Shown in pieces: positions 24,571-33,455 of a stretch of DNA of 43,543 nucleotides. The notes below the pieces were generated by a model that searched no databases, was not told the DNA's origin, and was given only the letters and a program-made list of their open reading frames with translations. The number at the start of each line of letters is the position of its first letter. Position 1 is the stretch's first letter. Made by a program: the position numbers and the translations under genes. The DNA lies in NCBI RefSeq assembly GCF_004217445.1, contig NZ_SHKX01000003.1, forward strand, positions 1 to 43,543, read 5' to 3'. This DNA comes from Fluviicoccus keumensis (lineage in GTDB: Bacteria > Pseudomonadota > Gammaproteobacteria > Pseudomonadales > Moraxellaceae).

Positions 24571-24635
24571 GTTCTAGACCGGATGGATCGGTTTAGCACG
24601 CTAAAATAAGGTATGGCATGAAGAGGAGATTCCTG

Positions 24636-24878
24636 ATGACCATTCCTTATTTTGACCTTCATAGAGGTCATGACGTAAAAATTGGCCGATTTTCTTACAG
24701 TGGAAAATCTTATGATTCTGTCATTCATGAAAATGATGACGGGAGCATTGTTTATATAACATCAATCGAAGGAACGATTTTTATCCCTAAAATAGCACAC
24801 AGCATTGAAAATGCTGTTTCGAAATCAAATAGATGGCTTCGAGATATAATTGGGGTTCCCTGTCAATTAGACTGGTAA
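24636..24878 (+). CDS. Small AT-rich orphan protein
   Basis: 80 aa from the ATG at 24636, which has a GAGGAG site eight bases upstream. An in-frame ATG at 24618 would add six residues. Base composition is visibly AT-rich against GC-rich neighbours and codons are unlike theirs, which suggests separate transfer. The sequence is mostly beta-like (VKIGRFSYSGKSYDSVIHEN, GSIVYITSIEGTIFIP) with a C-terminal helix (IENAVSKSNRWLRDIIG). No family recognised. It sits between the RNA terminator and the resolvase. Confidence 0.65.
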   Translation: MTIPYFDLHRGHDVKIGRFSYSGKSYDSVIHENDDGSIVYITSIEGTIFIPKIAHSIENAVSKSNRWLRDIIGVPCQLDW

Positions 24879-25065
24879 TATAAACCATGAGGCGATGGCA
24901 TGGACGCCATCTGCCATCTATTCCCAACCTTCATTAACAGGTTTCACCAGACTGAAAATGCCTCAACAGACGCTTTCCAAAATGCTGAGTTCGACCTAAA
25001 CACAGAACATCCCCCCAGACATCCTGCCGGAATCTTCACTTTATCTTGAAAATTGGTCCTTTGCG

Positions 25066-25156
25066 TGTCTTACTTTGCGATACGGGATAAGTGACAAAAT
25101 TTGATGCCAACTCCGAGTTTGCTCCGCTTGTCACGCAACCGAACGTTTATGTGACA
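25066..25156. promoter_or_regulatory. Candidate res recombination site of the resolvase
   Basis: Two dyads with TGTC and GACA ends lie just upstream of the resolvase: 25066-25096 (31 bp) and 25129-25156 (28 bp). Serine resolvases bind paired TGTC/GACA-type half-sites of about 28-34 bp next to their own gene. The crossover subsite was not identified and a third subsite is not clear, so the extent is approximate. Confidence 0.45.
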
Positions 25157-25173
25157 TCCATCCAGAGGGAAAA

Positions 25174-25791
25174 ATGCTCATCGGCTACATGCGCGTGTCC
25201 AAGACGGACGGCAGCCAGTCCACAGACCTCCAGCGCGATGCGCTCATCGCCGCCGGGGTCGATCCGGCCCACCTTTACGAAGACCAGGCCTCCGGCAAGA
25301 AGGATGACCGGCCCGGCCTGGCCGCCTGCATCAAAGCGTTACGCGAGGGAGACACCCTGCTGGTCTGGAAACTGGACCGGTTGGGTAGGGACCTGCGTCA
25401 CCTGGTGAACACCGTGCATGACCTGACCGCCCGGGGCGTTGGCCTGAAGGTGCTGACCGGTCAGGGCGCGGCGGTGGACACGACGACGGCCGCCGGCAAG
25501 CTGGTTTTCGGTATCTTCGCGGCGCTGGCCGACTTCGAGCGAGAACTGATTTCGGAGCGGACCAAAGCCGGTATGGCATCGGCGCGGGCGCGGGGACGCA
25601 TGGGCGGCCGGAAGTTCAAGATGACTGCGGCCAAGCTGCGTCTGGCGATGGCGGCAATGGGTCAACCGGAAACCCGCGTCGGGGACCTCTGCGTAGAGCT
25701 TGGGATCACACGGCAAACCCTGTACCGCCATGTCTCACCCAAAGGGGAGTTGCGGTCGGATGGGTTGAAGCTGCTGGGTAAAACAACCTGA
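25174..25791 (+). CDS. tnpR: Tn3-family serine resolvase
   Basis: 205 aa site-specific recombinase. The catalytic domain starts LIGYMRVSKTDGSQSTDLQRDAL with the active Ser in VSKTDGSQS, and contains KLDRLGRDLRHLV, FGIFAALADFERELISERT and GRMGGRKFK. The C-terminal HTH is VGDLCVELGITRQTLYRHV. An AGAGGG site precedes ATG. No Tn3 transposase gene or 38-bp terminal repeats are seen nearby. The gene may therefore be a transposon remnant kept for resolving plasmid multimers, a role a resolvase (ParA) also fills in RK2. Confidence 0.92.
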   Translation: MLIGYMRVSKTDGSQSTDLQRDALIAAGVDPAHLYEDQASGKKDDRPGLAACIKALREGDTLLVWKLDRLGRDLRHLVNTVHDLTARGVGLKVLTGQGAAVDTTTAAGKLVFGIFAALADFERELISERTKAGMASARARGRMGGRKFKMTAAKLRLAMAAMGQPETRVGDLCVELGITRQTLYRHVSPKGELRSDGLKLLGKTT

Positions 25792-25849
25792 TATAGACTC
25801 TTTGTCTTGTAACCCGTACCACAAACATCGAATGCTAGAGTCCTGCCGC

Positions 25850-26167
25850 ATGAAAACCCTGCTGCTGTATATCGCCACCGCGCTCGCCGAAATTGTCGGC
25901 TGTTACCTGCCCTGGTTGTGGCTAAAGGGCGGCAAACCGGTCTGGTTGCTGGCACCCGCCGTATTGAGTCTGGCGTTGTTCGCCTGGTTGTTGACCCTGC
26001 ACGAAGCCGCTGCCGGGCGCGTCTATGCCGCTTATGGCGGGGTCTATATCGCCGTTGCCATTCTCTGGCTGTGGGGTGTGGACGGCATCCGACCGAACGT
26101 CTGGGACCTGACCGGCGTTGTCGTGGCGCTATCCGGCATGGCGATCATTGCCTTTCAGCCACGATAG
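25850..26167 (+). CDS. ynfA: YnfA/UPF0060 small membrane protein
   Basis: 105 aa with four hydrophobic segments: LLLYIATALAEIVGCYLPWLWL, VWLLAPAVLSLALFAWLL, YAAYGGVYIAVAILWLWGVDG and DLTGVVVALSGMAIIAFQPR. This is the full UPF0060 pattern, related to small multidrug-resistance transporters. I start at the ATG at 25850 (MKTLLLYIAT). The in-frame upstream start at 25802 adds a non-hydrophobic leader. It lies downstream of the resolvase and before the second RND block and may have been carried in with them. Substrate not known from sequence. Confidence 0.9.
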   Translation: MKTLLLYIATALAEIVGCYLPWLWLKGGKPVWLLAPAVLSLALFAWLLTLHEAAAGRVYAAYGGVYIAVAILWLWGVDGIRPNVWDLTGVVVALSGMAIIAFQPR

Positions 26168-26324
26168 CCTATGGCATCTGCGCATTTCGCCGGATCTCGC
26201 GGGGCTTGGCGACTCTCCGGGGATAGGGGCGAGGAAATAGATCATCAATTACAAACAAGAACGTTTCTCTTCTACTGATCCTTGCTAGACTGCCCGCCAT
26301 ATCCGGATACCTGAACGCCCCTGC

Positions 26325-26732
26325 ATGTTCCACTTCACCCGCCGACGTCGCCGCCGCTGGTCACTGCCTTTGATCGCAGTGATGCTGTTGCATTGGTGTC
26401 TTGGGCTCGGGGTGGCCATGGCCGATGTGCTGTGCCTGGAACCGGACGGCAAGGCGGTGCTGGAACTGAATGGGAAGCCTTGCCTGGACGCACCCGCCGA
26501 AAAGGCGACCGGGCAGCTGTGTGTGGATCTGGCGCTGGATGACGGTCACGCCACGGATGAGCCCGCGCCCGCCAAGAATGTGCAACCCCTGATGTTCCCG
26601 GCCTTGCTGCCGGTGCTGTCGTTCCTGCCGTTGTTCGAACCGCCGCCCCTGGCGACCAGTCCGGCCCCACCTCCTCCATCTCCCAACAGTCACCCCGTCG
26701 CCCTGCGCGCGATGACAGTCCTGCTCATTTAA
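26325..26732 (+). CDS. Small exported Cys-containing protein heading the second RND block
   Basis: 135 aa with a very basic start (MFHFTRRRRRRW), a signal/anchor helix (LPLIAVMLLHWCLGLGVAMA), then a region with three Cys (VLCLEP, KPCLDA, QLCVDLALDDGH) and a Pro-rich end (FEPPPLATSPAPPPPSP). No family recognised. Its layout parallels the 132-aa protein at 6665-7063 that precedes cusCBA, which suggests a recurring accessory type for HME-RND pumps, perhaps a periplasmic metal binder. It is followed 117 bp later by the adaptor gene. Confidence 0.6.
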   Translation: MFHFTRRRRRRWSLPLIAVMLLHWCLGLGVAMADVLCLEPDGKAVLELNGKPCLDAPAEKATGQLCVDLALDDGHATDEPAPAKNVQPLMFPALLPVLSFLPLFEPPPLATSPAPPPPSPNSHPVALRAMTVLLI

Positions 26733-26849
26733 ATCGCTCACCACTCCATAAGGCTCGGCCTTTGCGGCCGGTTTTCCCCTGTCTGGATTCGGGCGATCTG
26801 TTTCTCTTTCCGGCCTGCCGCCGGCGGATCGCTCCGTAAGGAGTGTTTC

Positions 26850-27947
26850 ATGGTATTCCGTCTTTCCTGTGTGGCCGCCGCGCTCTGCGCCGTGCTCACC
26901 GGCCCCGTCCTGGCCGCTGACGCCTTTGCCGTCAGCCCCCAACAGATCCAGAACCTGGGCATCCGCCTGTTACCGCTGGCCCCGTCACCGTCCGGGGCGC
27001 TGTCCGTCAGCTACCCGGCGCGGGTGGTGCTCTCTCCCGATCAGGAACAGGTGGTCAGCAGTCCGCTGGCGGCGCTGGTGACCCGTGTCCAGGTACAAGA
27101 CGGTCAACCGGTCAAGGCCGGTCAGCCGTTGCTGATCTTGCAAAGCCCGGAGCTGTCCACACTGCAACTGGCGCTGGTGCAGGCCGTCAGCCGCTCCCGG
27201 TTGGCCGGGGCAGCCTGGCAGCGCGAGAAGGAGCTGTTTGACACCGGCATCACGCCGCAGCGCCGCCTGCTGGAGGCGGAGGCGGCCAGGCAGGAGGCGC
27301 AGGCCGGGCTGATGCAGGCCAGGACCGCGTTGCAACTGGCCGGGATGGCCGAAGGTGCAATTCGGCGTCTGGAGTCCGGAGCGGCACCCGCGCCGGAACT
27401 GGTCATCGGCGCCCCGGCGGCCGGGGTGGTCACCGGCATGGCTATCCGGCCAGGCCAGCGCGTGCAGGCGGCGGAAGCACTGCTGCATTTGGTGCGGCCG
27501 ACACCCGTGTGGGTCGAAATCCAGTTACCGCTGGCCGTGGCCGGTCGCTACAAGCCGGGCATGGCGGTGCAGGTCGGCGCGCAATCGGCAACACTGGTCA
27601 GCATCAGCCCGGTGGCGGGCGGTGGCCAGAGCGTCAGCGCCCGCGCCCGTCTGAATGCCGGCCCGGCCACCCCGCTGTTGCCGGGTACGGCGCTGGAAGC
27701 CCGGTTGCCCTCCACCGGCGGAGCCTGGCGCTTGCCGCAGGCCGCCGTGACCCGCCAGGGGGCGCAGGCTTATGTCTTTGTCCGCAGCCGTAACGGGTTC
27801 ACGGCCCGGCCGGTGACGGTCAGCGTGGCGGCCGGGGATCAGGTGCGGGTCGAAGGCCCCTTGCAGGCCGGGGATCAGGTCGCCGTCAGCAACATCATCG
27901 CGCTCAAGGGTGTGTGGCTGGGCGAGAGCGGCATGGAGGCCGAGTAA
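26850..27947 (+). CDS. RND periplasmic adaptor (CzcB/CusB family)
   Basis: 365 aa membrane-fusion protein with a signal peptide (CVAAALCAVLTGPVLAAD), a lipoyl/barrel-sandwich segment (TRVQVQDGQPVKAGQPLLILQS), a helical hairpin (ALVQAVSRSRLAGAAWQREK) and the second lipoyl half (IGAPAAGVVTGMAIRPGQRV). The N-terminal metal-binding domain and CusF fusion found in the cus adaptor are absent. The stop is directly followed by the pump ATG (TAA-ATG), so the genes are coupled. It bridges the RND pump and TolC-like channel of this second efflux system. Confidence 0.9.
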   Translation: MVFRLSCVAAALCAVLTGPVLAADAFAVSPQQIQNLGIRLLPLAPSPSGALSVSYPARVVLSPDQEQVVSSPLAALVTRVQVQDGQPVKAGQPLLILQSPELSTLQLALVQAVSRSRLAGAAWQREKELFDTGITPQRRLLEAEAARQEAQAGLMQARTALQLAGMAEGAIRRLESGAAPAPELVIGAPAAGVVTGMAIRPGQRVQAAEALLHLVRPTPVWVEIQLPLAVAGRYKPGMAVQVGAQSATLVSISPVAGGGQSVSARARLNAGPATPLLPGTALEARLPSTGGAWRLPQAAVTRQGAQAYVFVRSRNGFTARPVTVSVAAGDQVRVEGPLQAGDQVAVSNIIALKGVWLGESGMEAE

Positions 27948-30900
27948 ATGCTGACCCGTCTCCTGCAATTCTCGTTGTCGCAGCGGCTGTTCATGCTGTT
28001 GCTGGTGGTCGTGGTTGCCGCCGGTGGCTGGCTGTCGTTCACCAAACTGCCGATTGATGCCTTTCCGGAGGTGTCGCCGGTGCAGGTCAAAATCGTGTTC
28101 AAGGCCCCCGGCATGACGCCGGAAGAAGTCGAATCACGGATTGCCGTGCCGATTGAGGTGGAAATGCTCGGCATTCCCCATCAGGAGGCGCTGCGCTCCA
28201 CCAACAAGTACGGCATCGCCGACATCACTCTCAAGTTTGCCGACGGCACCGATATTTATTGGGCGCGGCAACAGGTAGCCGAGCGGCTGAACAACATCAT
28301 GGGCGACCTGCCGGCAGGCCTGACTGGCGGCATGGCCCCGATCACCACGCCGCTGGGCGAAATTTTCCAGTTCACCCTCGAAAGTGACACGCTGTCGCTG
28401 ATGGAGAAGCGCGACCTGCTGGACTGGGTGATCCGCCCCGCCCTGCGCACCGTGCCCGGTGTGGCGGATGTCAACGCGCTGGGCGGCGAGGCCCGTGCCT
28501 TGGAAGTGGTGCCGGACCTGCTGAAGCTGGCCGCCAACGAGGTGACGCTGGAAGAGTTGCGGCAGGTGATTGCCGCCAACAACAGCAACGACGGCGCCGG
28601 ACGGCTGGATGAGGGCGGCGAATCGCTGCTGGTGCGGGAGGAAGGCCGCATCCGCACCCCGGACGACCTGCGCGCCATTGTCGTGGCCATGCGCGACGGC
28701 GCAGTGGTGCGGCTGGGCGATGTCGCCGAGGTGCGCACCGGCGCGCTCACCCGTTACGGGGCAGTGACCCGCAATGGTCAGGGCGAAGCCGTTGAAGGCC
28801 TGGTCCTGAGTCTTGCCGGGGCCAATGCCCGCGAGGTGGTCTCCGGGGTGAAGGTACGGCTGGCGGAGATACAACCCAGCCTGCCCGCCGGCACCAGACT
28901 GCATGTGTTCTATGATCGCGCCCATCTGGTCGACAAGGCGGTGGGGACGGTATCCAAGGCCCTGCTGGAGGCGACCGCGCTGGTGCTGGTGCTGCTGGGG
29001 CTGTTTCTCGGCAATGCCCGTGCCGCCATCACCGTGGCGGTGATCCTGCCGCTGTCGGCGCTGGTCACTTTCATCCTGATGCACCAGTTCGGTATGTCCG
29101 CCAACCTGATGAGCCTGGGCGGCCTTGCCATCGCCATCGGCATGCTGGTGGACGCCGCCGTAGTGGTGGTCGAGAACGTGGTCCAGCATCTGGCACATGA
29201 CCCGAGCAAGGGCCGTCTGCCGCTGCTGCACTTGGTCAACCGCGCGGTGCGCGAGGTGGCGACGCCGGTGACGGCGGGCATCCTGATCATCATCACCGTC
29301 TTCCTGCCGCTGCTCACGCTGCAAGGGCTGGAAGGCAAGTTGTTCGTGCCGGTGGCGCTGACCATCATCTTCGCGCTGGCCGGGTCGCTGCTGCTGTCGC
29401 TGACGGTGATCCCGGTGCTGGCCTCCTTCCTGCTGCGCGGCAACGACCACGCCGACCCCTGGCTGCCGCGCCAGCTGCTGCGCCTGTACACGCCGCTGCT
29501 GGCCGCCAGCCTGCGCCGTCCCGCGCCGGTCATTATCGGGGCCTTGGTCCTGCTGGCCGGAGCCGGGGTGGTCTATACGCAGGTCGGCAAGACTTTCATG
29601 CCGACGATGGACGAGGGCAACATCCTGATCGGCATCGAGAAGCAGCCCACGGTCAGTCTGGCCCAGACACTGGAACTGGACAACCGGGTGCAGCAGGCGC
29701 TGCTGAAATCCGTCCCGGAAATCACCGGCATCGTGGCGCGGGCGGGTTCCGATGAAATCGGCCTTGACCCGATGGGCATCAATCAGACGGATACCTTCCT
29801 CGAACTCAAGCCCGCCAACGAGTGGCGGACGCCGAATGACAAGGAGGCCTTGCTCGACCGCCTGCGCGAGGTCATGGAAGGCTTCCCCGGTCTGGTGTTC
29901 AGCTTCTCGCAACCGATCGAAATGCGGGTGAATGAAATGATCATCGGCGTGCGCGGTGACCTGGCGCTGAAGGTGTTTGGTCCGGACCTGAATACCCTGA
30001 ACGAACTGGCTGAACGGATGGAGCAAGTGCTGAAGAAGGTGCCCGGCTCGCAGGATGTCTACACCGTGCAGAACGGCGGCGTACAGTACCTGCGGCTGCA
30101 AGTAGACCGGCTGGCGGCGGGTCGTTTCGGCCTGAACGTCAGCGATGTGCAGGATGCGCTACGCCTGCAGGTGGAAGGGGAAAAGGCCGGGACCGTGGTG
30201 GATGGCAACCGCCGGGTGCCGATCCTGGTGCGCGGCCCGGCCGATATCCGGGTGTCGCCGGAAGCCTTCGCCAACCTCAATGTCCTGGCTCCGGACGGCC
30301 GCAGCGTACCGCTGCCGGCAATTGCCAGTCTGGCGCGTGAGGAAGGCCCGGTGAAAGTGGAACGCGAAGCGGGCAGCCGCTACAGCGTGGTGATCGCCAA
30401 CGTCAGCGGCCGCGACCTGGTGGGATTTGTGGACGAGGCCAAGGCCAAAATCACCCGCGAGGTCAAACTGCCGCCGGGCTACCACCTGGCCTGGGGCGGC
30501 CAGTTCGAGAACCAGCAGCGGGCGGCGCAACGCCTGGCCATCGTCATTCCGGTGGCGCTGGGACTGATCTTCCTGCTGCTGTTCTCGACCTTCGGTTCGG
30601 TGCGGCAGGCGCTGCTGGTGCTTAGCAACATCCCCTTTGCGCTGGTGGGCGGCATCGTCGCCCTGTGGGTCAGCGGCGAATACCTGTCAGTGCCGGCGTC
30701 GGTGGGTTTCATCGCGCTGCTCGGCATCGCGGTGCTGAACGGCGTGGTGCTGGTCAGTTACTTCAACCAGCTGCGGACGGAAGGCCTGTCCTTGCAGGAC
30801 TGCGTCATGGTTGGCTCCCAGCGTCGGCTGCGGCCGGTAATGATGACCGCCTCGATCACCGCCTTCGGCCTGATCCCGCTGCTGTTCGCCAGCGGCCCCG

Positions 30901-31028
30901 GCTCCGAGATCCAGCGCCCGCTGGCGATTGTCGTCATCGGCGGCCTGATTACAGCCACAGCCCTGACCCTGATTCTGCTTCCCATTCTTTACCGGCGCTT
31001 TGCCTTTGCGACGGAGAACCGTACATGA
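27948..31028 (+). CDS. CzcA-family heavy-metal RND efflux pump (not the Cu/Ag class)
   Basis: 1026 aa. TM4 carries LAIAIGMLVDAAVVVVENVV, which is neither the Cu/Ag form (AIGAMVDAAVVMIEN, seen in the other pump) nor the Zn/Co/Cd form DFGxxVDGAVVxVEN. The pore region reads FMPTMDEGNILIGIEKQPT and SFSQPIEMRVNEMIIGVRGD, as in CzcA-type proteins, and the Cu/Ag methionine triad is missing. The substrate is therefore likely divalent (Ni, Co, Zn or Cd), undetermined. The last codons overlap the DUF3240 start (ATGA). The full length and 12-TM pattern look intact. Confidence 0.92.
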   Translation: MLTRLLQFSLSQRLFMLLLVVVVAAGGWLSFTKLPIDAFPEVSPVQVKIVFKAPGMTPEEVESRIAVPIEVEMLGIPHQEALRSTNKYGIADITLKFADGTDIYWARQQVAERLNNIMGDLPAGLTGGMAPITTPLGEIFQFTLESDTLSLMEKRDLLDWVIRPALRTVPGVADVNALGGEARALEVVPDLLKLAANEVTLEELRQVIAANNSNDGAGRLDEGGESLLVREEGRIRTPDDLRAIVVAMRDGAVVRLGDVAEVRTGALTRYGAVTRNGQGEAVEGLVLSLAGANAREVVSGVKVRLAEIQPSLPAGTRLHVFYDRAHLVDKAVGTVSKALLEATALVLVLLGLFLGNARAAITVAVILPLSALVTFILMHQFGMSANLMSLGGLAIAIGMLVDAAVVVVENVVQHLAHDPSKGRLPLLHLVNRAVREVATPVTAGILIIITVFLPLLTLQGLEGKLFVPVALTIIFALAGSLLLSLTVIPVLASFLLRGNDHADPWLPRQLLRLYTPLLAASLRRPAPVIIGALVLLAGAGVVYTQVGKTFMPTMDEGNILIGIEKQPTVSLAQTLELDNRVQQALLKSVPEITGIVARAGSDEIGLDPMGINQTDTFLELKPANEWRTPNDKEALLDRLREVMEGFPGLVFSFSQPIEMRVNEMIIGVRGDLALKVFGPDLNTLNELAERMEQVLKKVPGSQDVYTVQNGGVQYLRLQVDRLAAGRFGLNVSDVQDALRLQVEGEKAGTVVDGNRRVPILVRGPADIRVSPEAFANLNVLAPDGRSVPLPAIASLAREEGPVKVEREAGSRYSVVIANVSGRDLVGFVDEAKAKITREVKLPPGYHLAWGGQFENQQRAAQRLAIVIPVALGLIFLLLFSTFGSVRQALLVLSNIPFALVGGIVALWVSGEYLSVPASVGFIALLGIAVLNGVVLVSYFNQLRTEGLSLQDCVMVGSQRRLRPVMMTASITAFGLIPLLFASGPGSEIQRPLAIVVIGGLITATALTLILLPILYRRFAFATENRT

Positions 31029-31324
31029 CACTTTGCTGCCTGACCCTGCTCTGCCCGCCGGAGCTGGAAGAAAAGATCGTTGACCTGTTGCTGGTGGACG
31101 CGGACGCGCCGCTGTTCAGCAGCGCCCCGTCCTTCACCCACGGACTGCATCCGCAGTCCCTCGACCGCCTGGAAAAGGTGCTGGGGCGCGGCCATTCGGT
31201 CAGCATCCAGTTGCTGCTCGACCGCACGGCGGCCGATGCCCTGCTGGATCGGTTACGGGCGACCATGGCCGGTACCGGCGTTACCTACTGGATGACCCAC
31301 GTCCTAGATACGGGAGAACTGTGA
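31025..31324 (+). CDS. DUF3240 small cytoplasmic protein of RND operons
   Basis: 99 aa: MTLCCLTLLCPPELEEKIVD, then a P-II-like alternating pattern (SFTHGLHPQSL, LDRTAADALLDRLRATMAGT). DUF3240 proteins resemble P-II/CutA-like ferredoxin folds and occur beside HME-RND pumps. The Cys-rich start (CC and C within the first 10 residues) could sense or bind metal. It overlaps both neighbours (ATGA at the start, TGATG at the end), so it is tightly co-translated between pump and channel. A regulatory or chaperone role is inference. Confidence 0.82.
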   Translation: MTLCCLTLLCPPELEEKIVDLLLVDADAPLFSSAPSFTHGLHPQSLDRLEKVLGRGHSVSIQLLLDRTAADALLDRLRATMAGTGVTYWMTHVLDTGEL

Positions 31325-32562
31325 TGTCCCGAGCTTTCCCGACCACCCTGGGCCTGCTGGCGGCGCTCGCCGCCCCGGCCTTCGCCCTGCCGACCGCCGA
31401 CACCGTGCGCGGCGTGCTGGCGCAGGATACCGAACTGGCTGCCGCACTAGCCCGGCAGCAGGCGGCCGACAGCGCCGCCGCCGTGCTGACGGCGTCACCC
31501 TACGAATGGACCGCCAACCTCAGCGCCCAGCAGCGCCGCACCCAGGGCGCGGCCAACTCCCAAGAATGGAATGCCGCGCTGGAACATGGCCTGCGGCTGC
31601 CGGGCAAGGCCCGACTCGATCGGCAACAGGCGGAACTGACCCGGCAAGCGGCCGCCCTGGAGGTGGCCAAAACCCGGCAGGAATCGGCCCGCGAGTTGCT
31701 GGATCATTGGCTGGCTTGGGCGCAGGCCAAGGAGCGGCGCACCCTGCTGGAACAGCAACGGATACTGAGCGAGGCCAACCTCGCCGGAGTGCGCCAACGC
31801 ATCCGCAGCGGTGACGGCGCGGTGCAGGAGGAAACCCTGGCCGTCGCGGAGCTGGCCGGACTGGCCGGTCAGCTGGCCGCCGCACAACTGACTGAACAGC
31901 AGGCCGAAGCCGGTCTGCGCAGCCGCTTTCCAGGTCTGGCGCTGACCGACGCCACCCTGCCACCGCCGTCTGCCCCCACGGGTGACGCGGCCAGCTGGCG
32001 GCAACGGCTGCTGACCGACAACCCGCGTCTGGCGCTGGCCCGCTTGCAGGCGCAGCAGTTGCGGGTGCAGGCGGAACGGCAGGCGCAGGAGCGTACCCCC
32101 GACCCGACCGTGGGCGTGTTCACCGCCTCGGAAGCGCATAACACCGACCGCATCATCGGCCTCAGCCTGAGTGTGCCGCTGTCCGGCCAGCGCCGGCAGC
32201 AGCAGGCCGCGCAGGCGCAAGCGGACGCCCGCGCCGCTGAACTGACGGCCCAGGGCGAACTGCGGCGGCAGGAATCCGACGCCGCGCTGGCCTGGCTGAC
32301 CGCCGACAATCAGTGGCGGGTCTGGCAACTGACCGCCGACAGCGCCAAAGCCCAAGCGCTGGCGGCCGAGCGCGGCCAGAAGGGATTCCGGCTGGGGGAA
32401 ACCGGGGTGGCGGAGCTGCTGCAATTGCGGCGGCAAGCACTGGCGGCGGCGGACGCCGAACTGACGGCGCGGGCAAGCGCCTGGCAGGCGGTGCTGGGGC
32501 TGGAGATTGCCGGGATGCGCGGCTGGGCGGCTGGCGGCCAGAGTGAGTTAACTGACAAATAG
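31324..32562 (+). CDS. CzcC/TolC-family outer-membrane factor of the second RND system
   Basis: 412 aa with a signal peptide (FPTTLGLLAALAAPAFALPT) and long Ala/Gln/Leu-rich helices of the TolC fold (LEHGLRLPGKARLDRQQAEL, IIGLSLSVPLSGQRRQQQ). It completes an MFP-RND-DUF3240-OMF operon (26850-32562). The ATG at 31324 overlaps the DUF3240 stop. A GTG three bases earlier is an alternative. The gene order differs from cusCBA, where the channel gene comes first. Confidence 0.88.
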   Translation: MSRAFPTTLGLLAALAAPAFALPTADTVRGVLAQDTELAAALARQQAADSAAAVLTASPYEWTANLSAQQRRTQGAANSQEWNAALEHGLRLPGKARLDRQQAELTRQAAALEVAKTRQESARELLDHWLAWAQAKERRTLLEQQRILSEANLAGVRQRIRSGDGAVQEETLAVAELAGLAGQLAAAQLTEQQAEAGLRSRFPGLALTDATLPPPSAPTGDAASWRQRLLTDNPRLALARLQAQQLRVQAERQAQERTPDPTVGVFTASEAHNTDRIIGLSLSVPLSGQRRQQQAAQAQADARAAELTAQGELRRQESDAALAWLTADNQWRVWQLTADSAKAQALAAERGQKGFRLGETGVAELLQLRRQALAAADAELTARASAWQAVLGLEIAGMRGWAAGGQSELTDK

Positions 32563-32655
32563 TAACGGTTATCATTTGCATTTGTGCAATAATGAAAGGG
32601 CGATGCCGAACCGGATCGCCCCGCTCCCCCGCTGATCCAGAATCCGGAGATTGCC

Positions 32656-33438
32656 ATGCTGGCTATTTTCATGACGACATTTCGTGAAGGGCTGGAAGCC
32701 CTGCTGATTATATCGGTCGCCTTGGCCTTCCTGGGCAAGACCGGCAACCGTTCGCTGACGACGGCCCTGTTTGCGGGCACCGGCACCGCCATCCTGGGAT
32801 CGGCCGCCCTGGGTGTCTATCTGGCCCGCCACGGCGCTTTCTCCTCGCTATGGGAGGGTTGGCTGGCCCTGGTCGCCTGCGCCCTGATCGTCGGCTGCAT
32901 CATCCACATGCAGCGCCACGGCAAACAGATGGCCCGGCAAATCCGGGATGAGTTGGCCAAGGCGACCAACCGCCGCCCCCTGTTCATGTGGGGCAGCGTT
33001 TTTTTGTTCGCGGTGTTCATGGTCGGTCGTGAAGGGGTGGAAGCAGCCACCCTGATCGCGGCCTTGTCCGGCATGGAGACCGGACGCCAGCTGGCGATAT
33101 GGGCGACGGCAGGCGTGGGAGCGGCGATCGGGGTGGCCGGTCTCTGGAGCCGTTACGGCCAGCGGGTCAATCTGTCCCTGCTGTTTGCCGTCACCGGTGT
33201 CTTTCTGGGCCTGTTCGCGGTCCAGCTGGGGATTTACGCCTTCCACGAGTTCAGCGAGGCCGGGGCTCTGCCGGGACTCGACAACACGTTCTGGCATAAC
33301 GCGACCGAACCTTACGGACCGGGGGGCGAATATGGTGTCTGGCTGACCTATGCACTGGTGCTGGCGCCAGCCTCTCTCCTGATCGGGGCGGTCCTTTCCC
33401 GTCGCTATCCCGCCATAGCCGCCAAATCGGCATCCTGA
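32656..33438 (+). CDS. FTR1-family iron/lead permease (PbrT-like)
   Basis: 260 aa with about seven membrane helices. It has the two REGxE motifs of oxidase-coupled iron permeases: TTFREGLEALLIISVAL (near residue 10) and MVGREGVEAATLIAALSG (near 120), plus the late HEFSEAGALP. In Cupriavidus the FTR1 homologue PbrT beside pbrR/pbrA takes up Pb(II). Here the gene is likewise next to cadR/pbrR and the P1B-2 ATPase, tail to tail with the regulator. Import into the cytoplasm paired with export is the known logic of pbr. Iron is the alternative substrate. Confidence 0.88.
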   Translation: MLAIFMTTFREGLEALLIISVALAFLGKTGNRSLTTALFAGTGTAILGSAALGVYLARHGAFSSLWEGWLALVACALIVGCIIHMQRHGKQMARQIRDELAKATNRRPLFMWGSVFLFAVFMVGREGVEAATLIAALSGMETGRQLAIWATAGVGAAIGVAGLWSRYGQRVNLSLLFAVTGVFLGLFAVQLGIYAFHEFSEAGALPGLDNTFWHNATEPYGPGGEYGVWLTYALVLAPASLLIGAVLSRRYPAIAAKSAS

Positions 33439-33455
33439 ACCGCGGTTGTCACCGC

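Noticed and set aside
25174..25791. Complete Tn3-family transposon
   Set aside because: There is a resolvase and a res-like site, but no transposase gene or 38-bp terminal repeats were found.
28134..30101. 655-aa antisense ORF inside the second RND pump gene
   Set aside because: It is a compositional shadow of the pump gene, rich in His, Gln and Arg, with no domain; the plus strand encodes a full HME-RND.
32562..32600. Fur box before the FTR1 gene
   Set aside because: TTATCATTTGCATT has only loose agreement with the Fur consensus, not enough to call.
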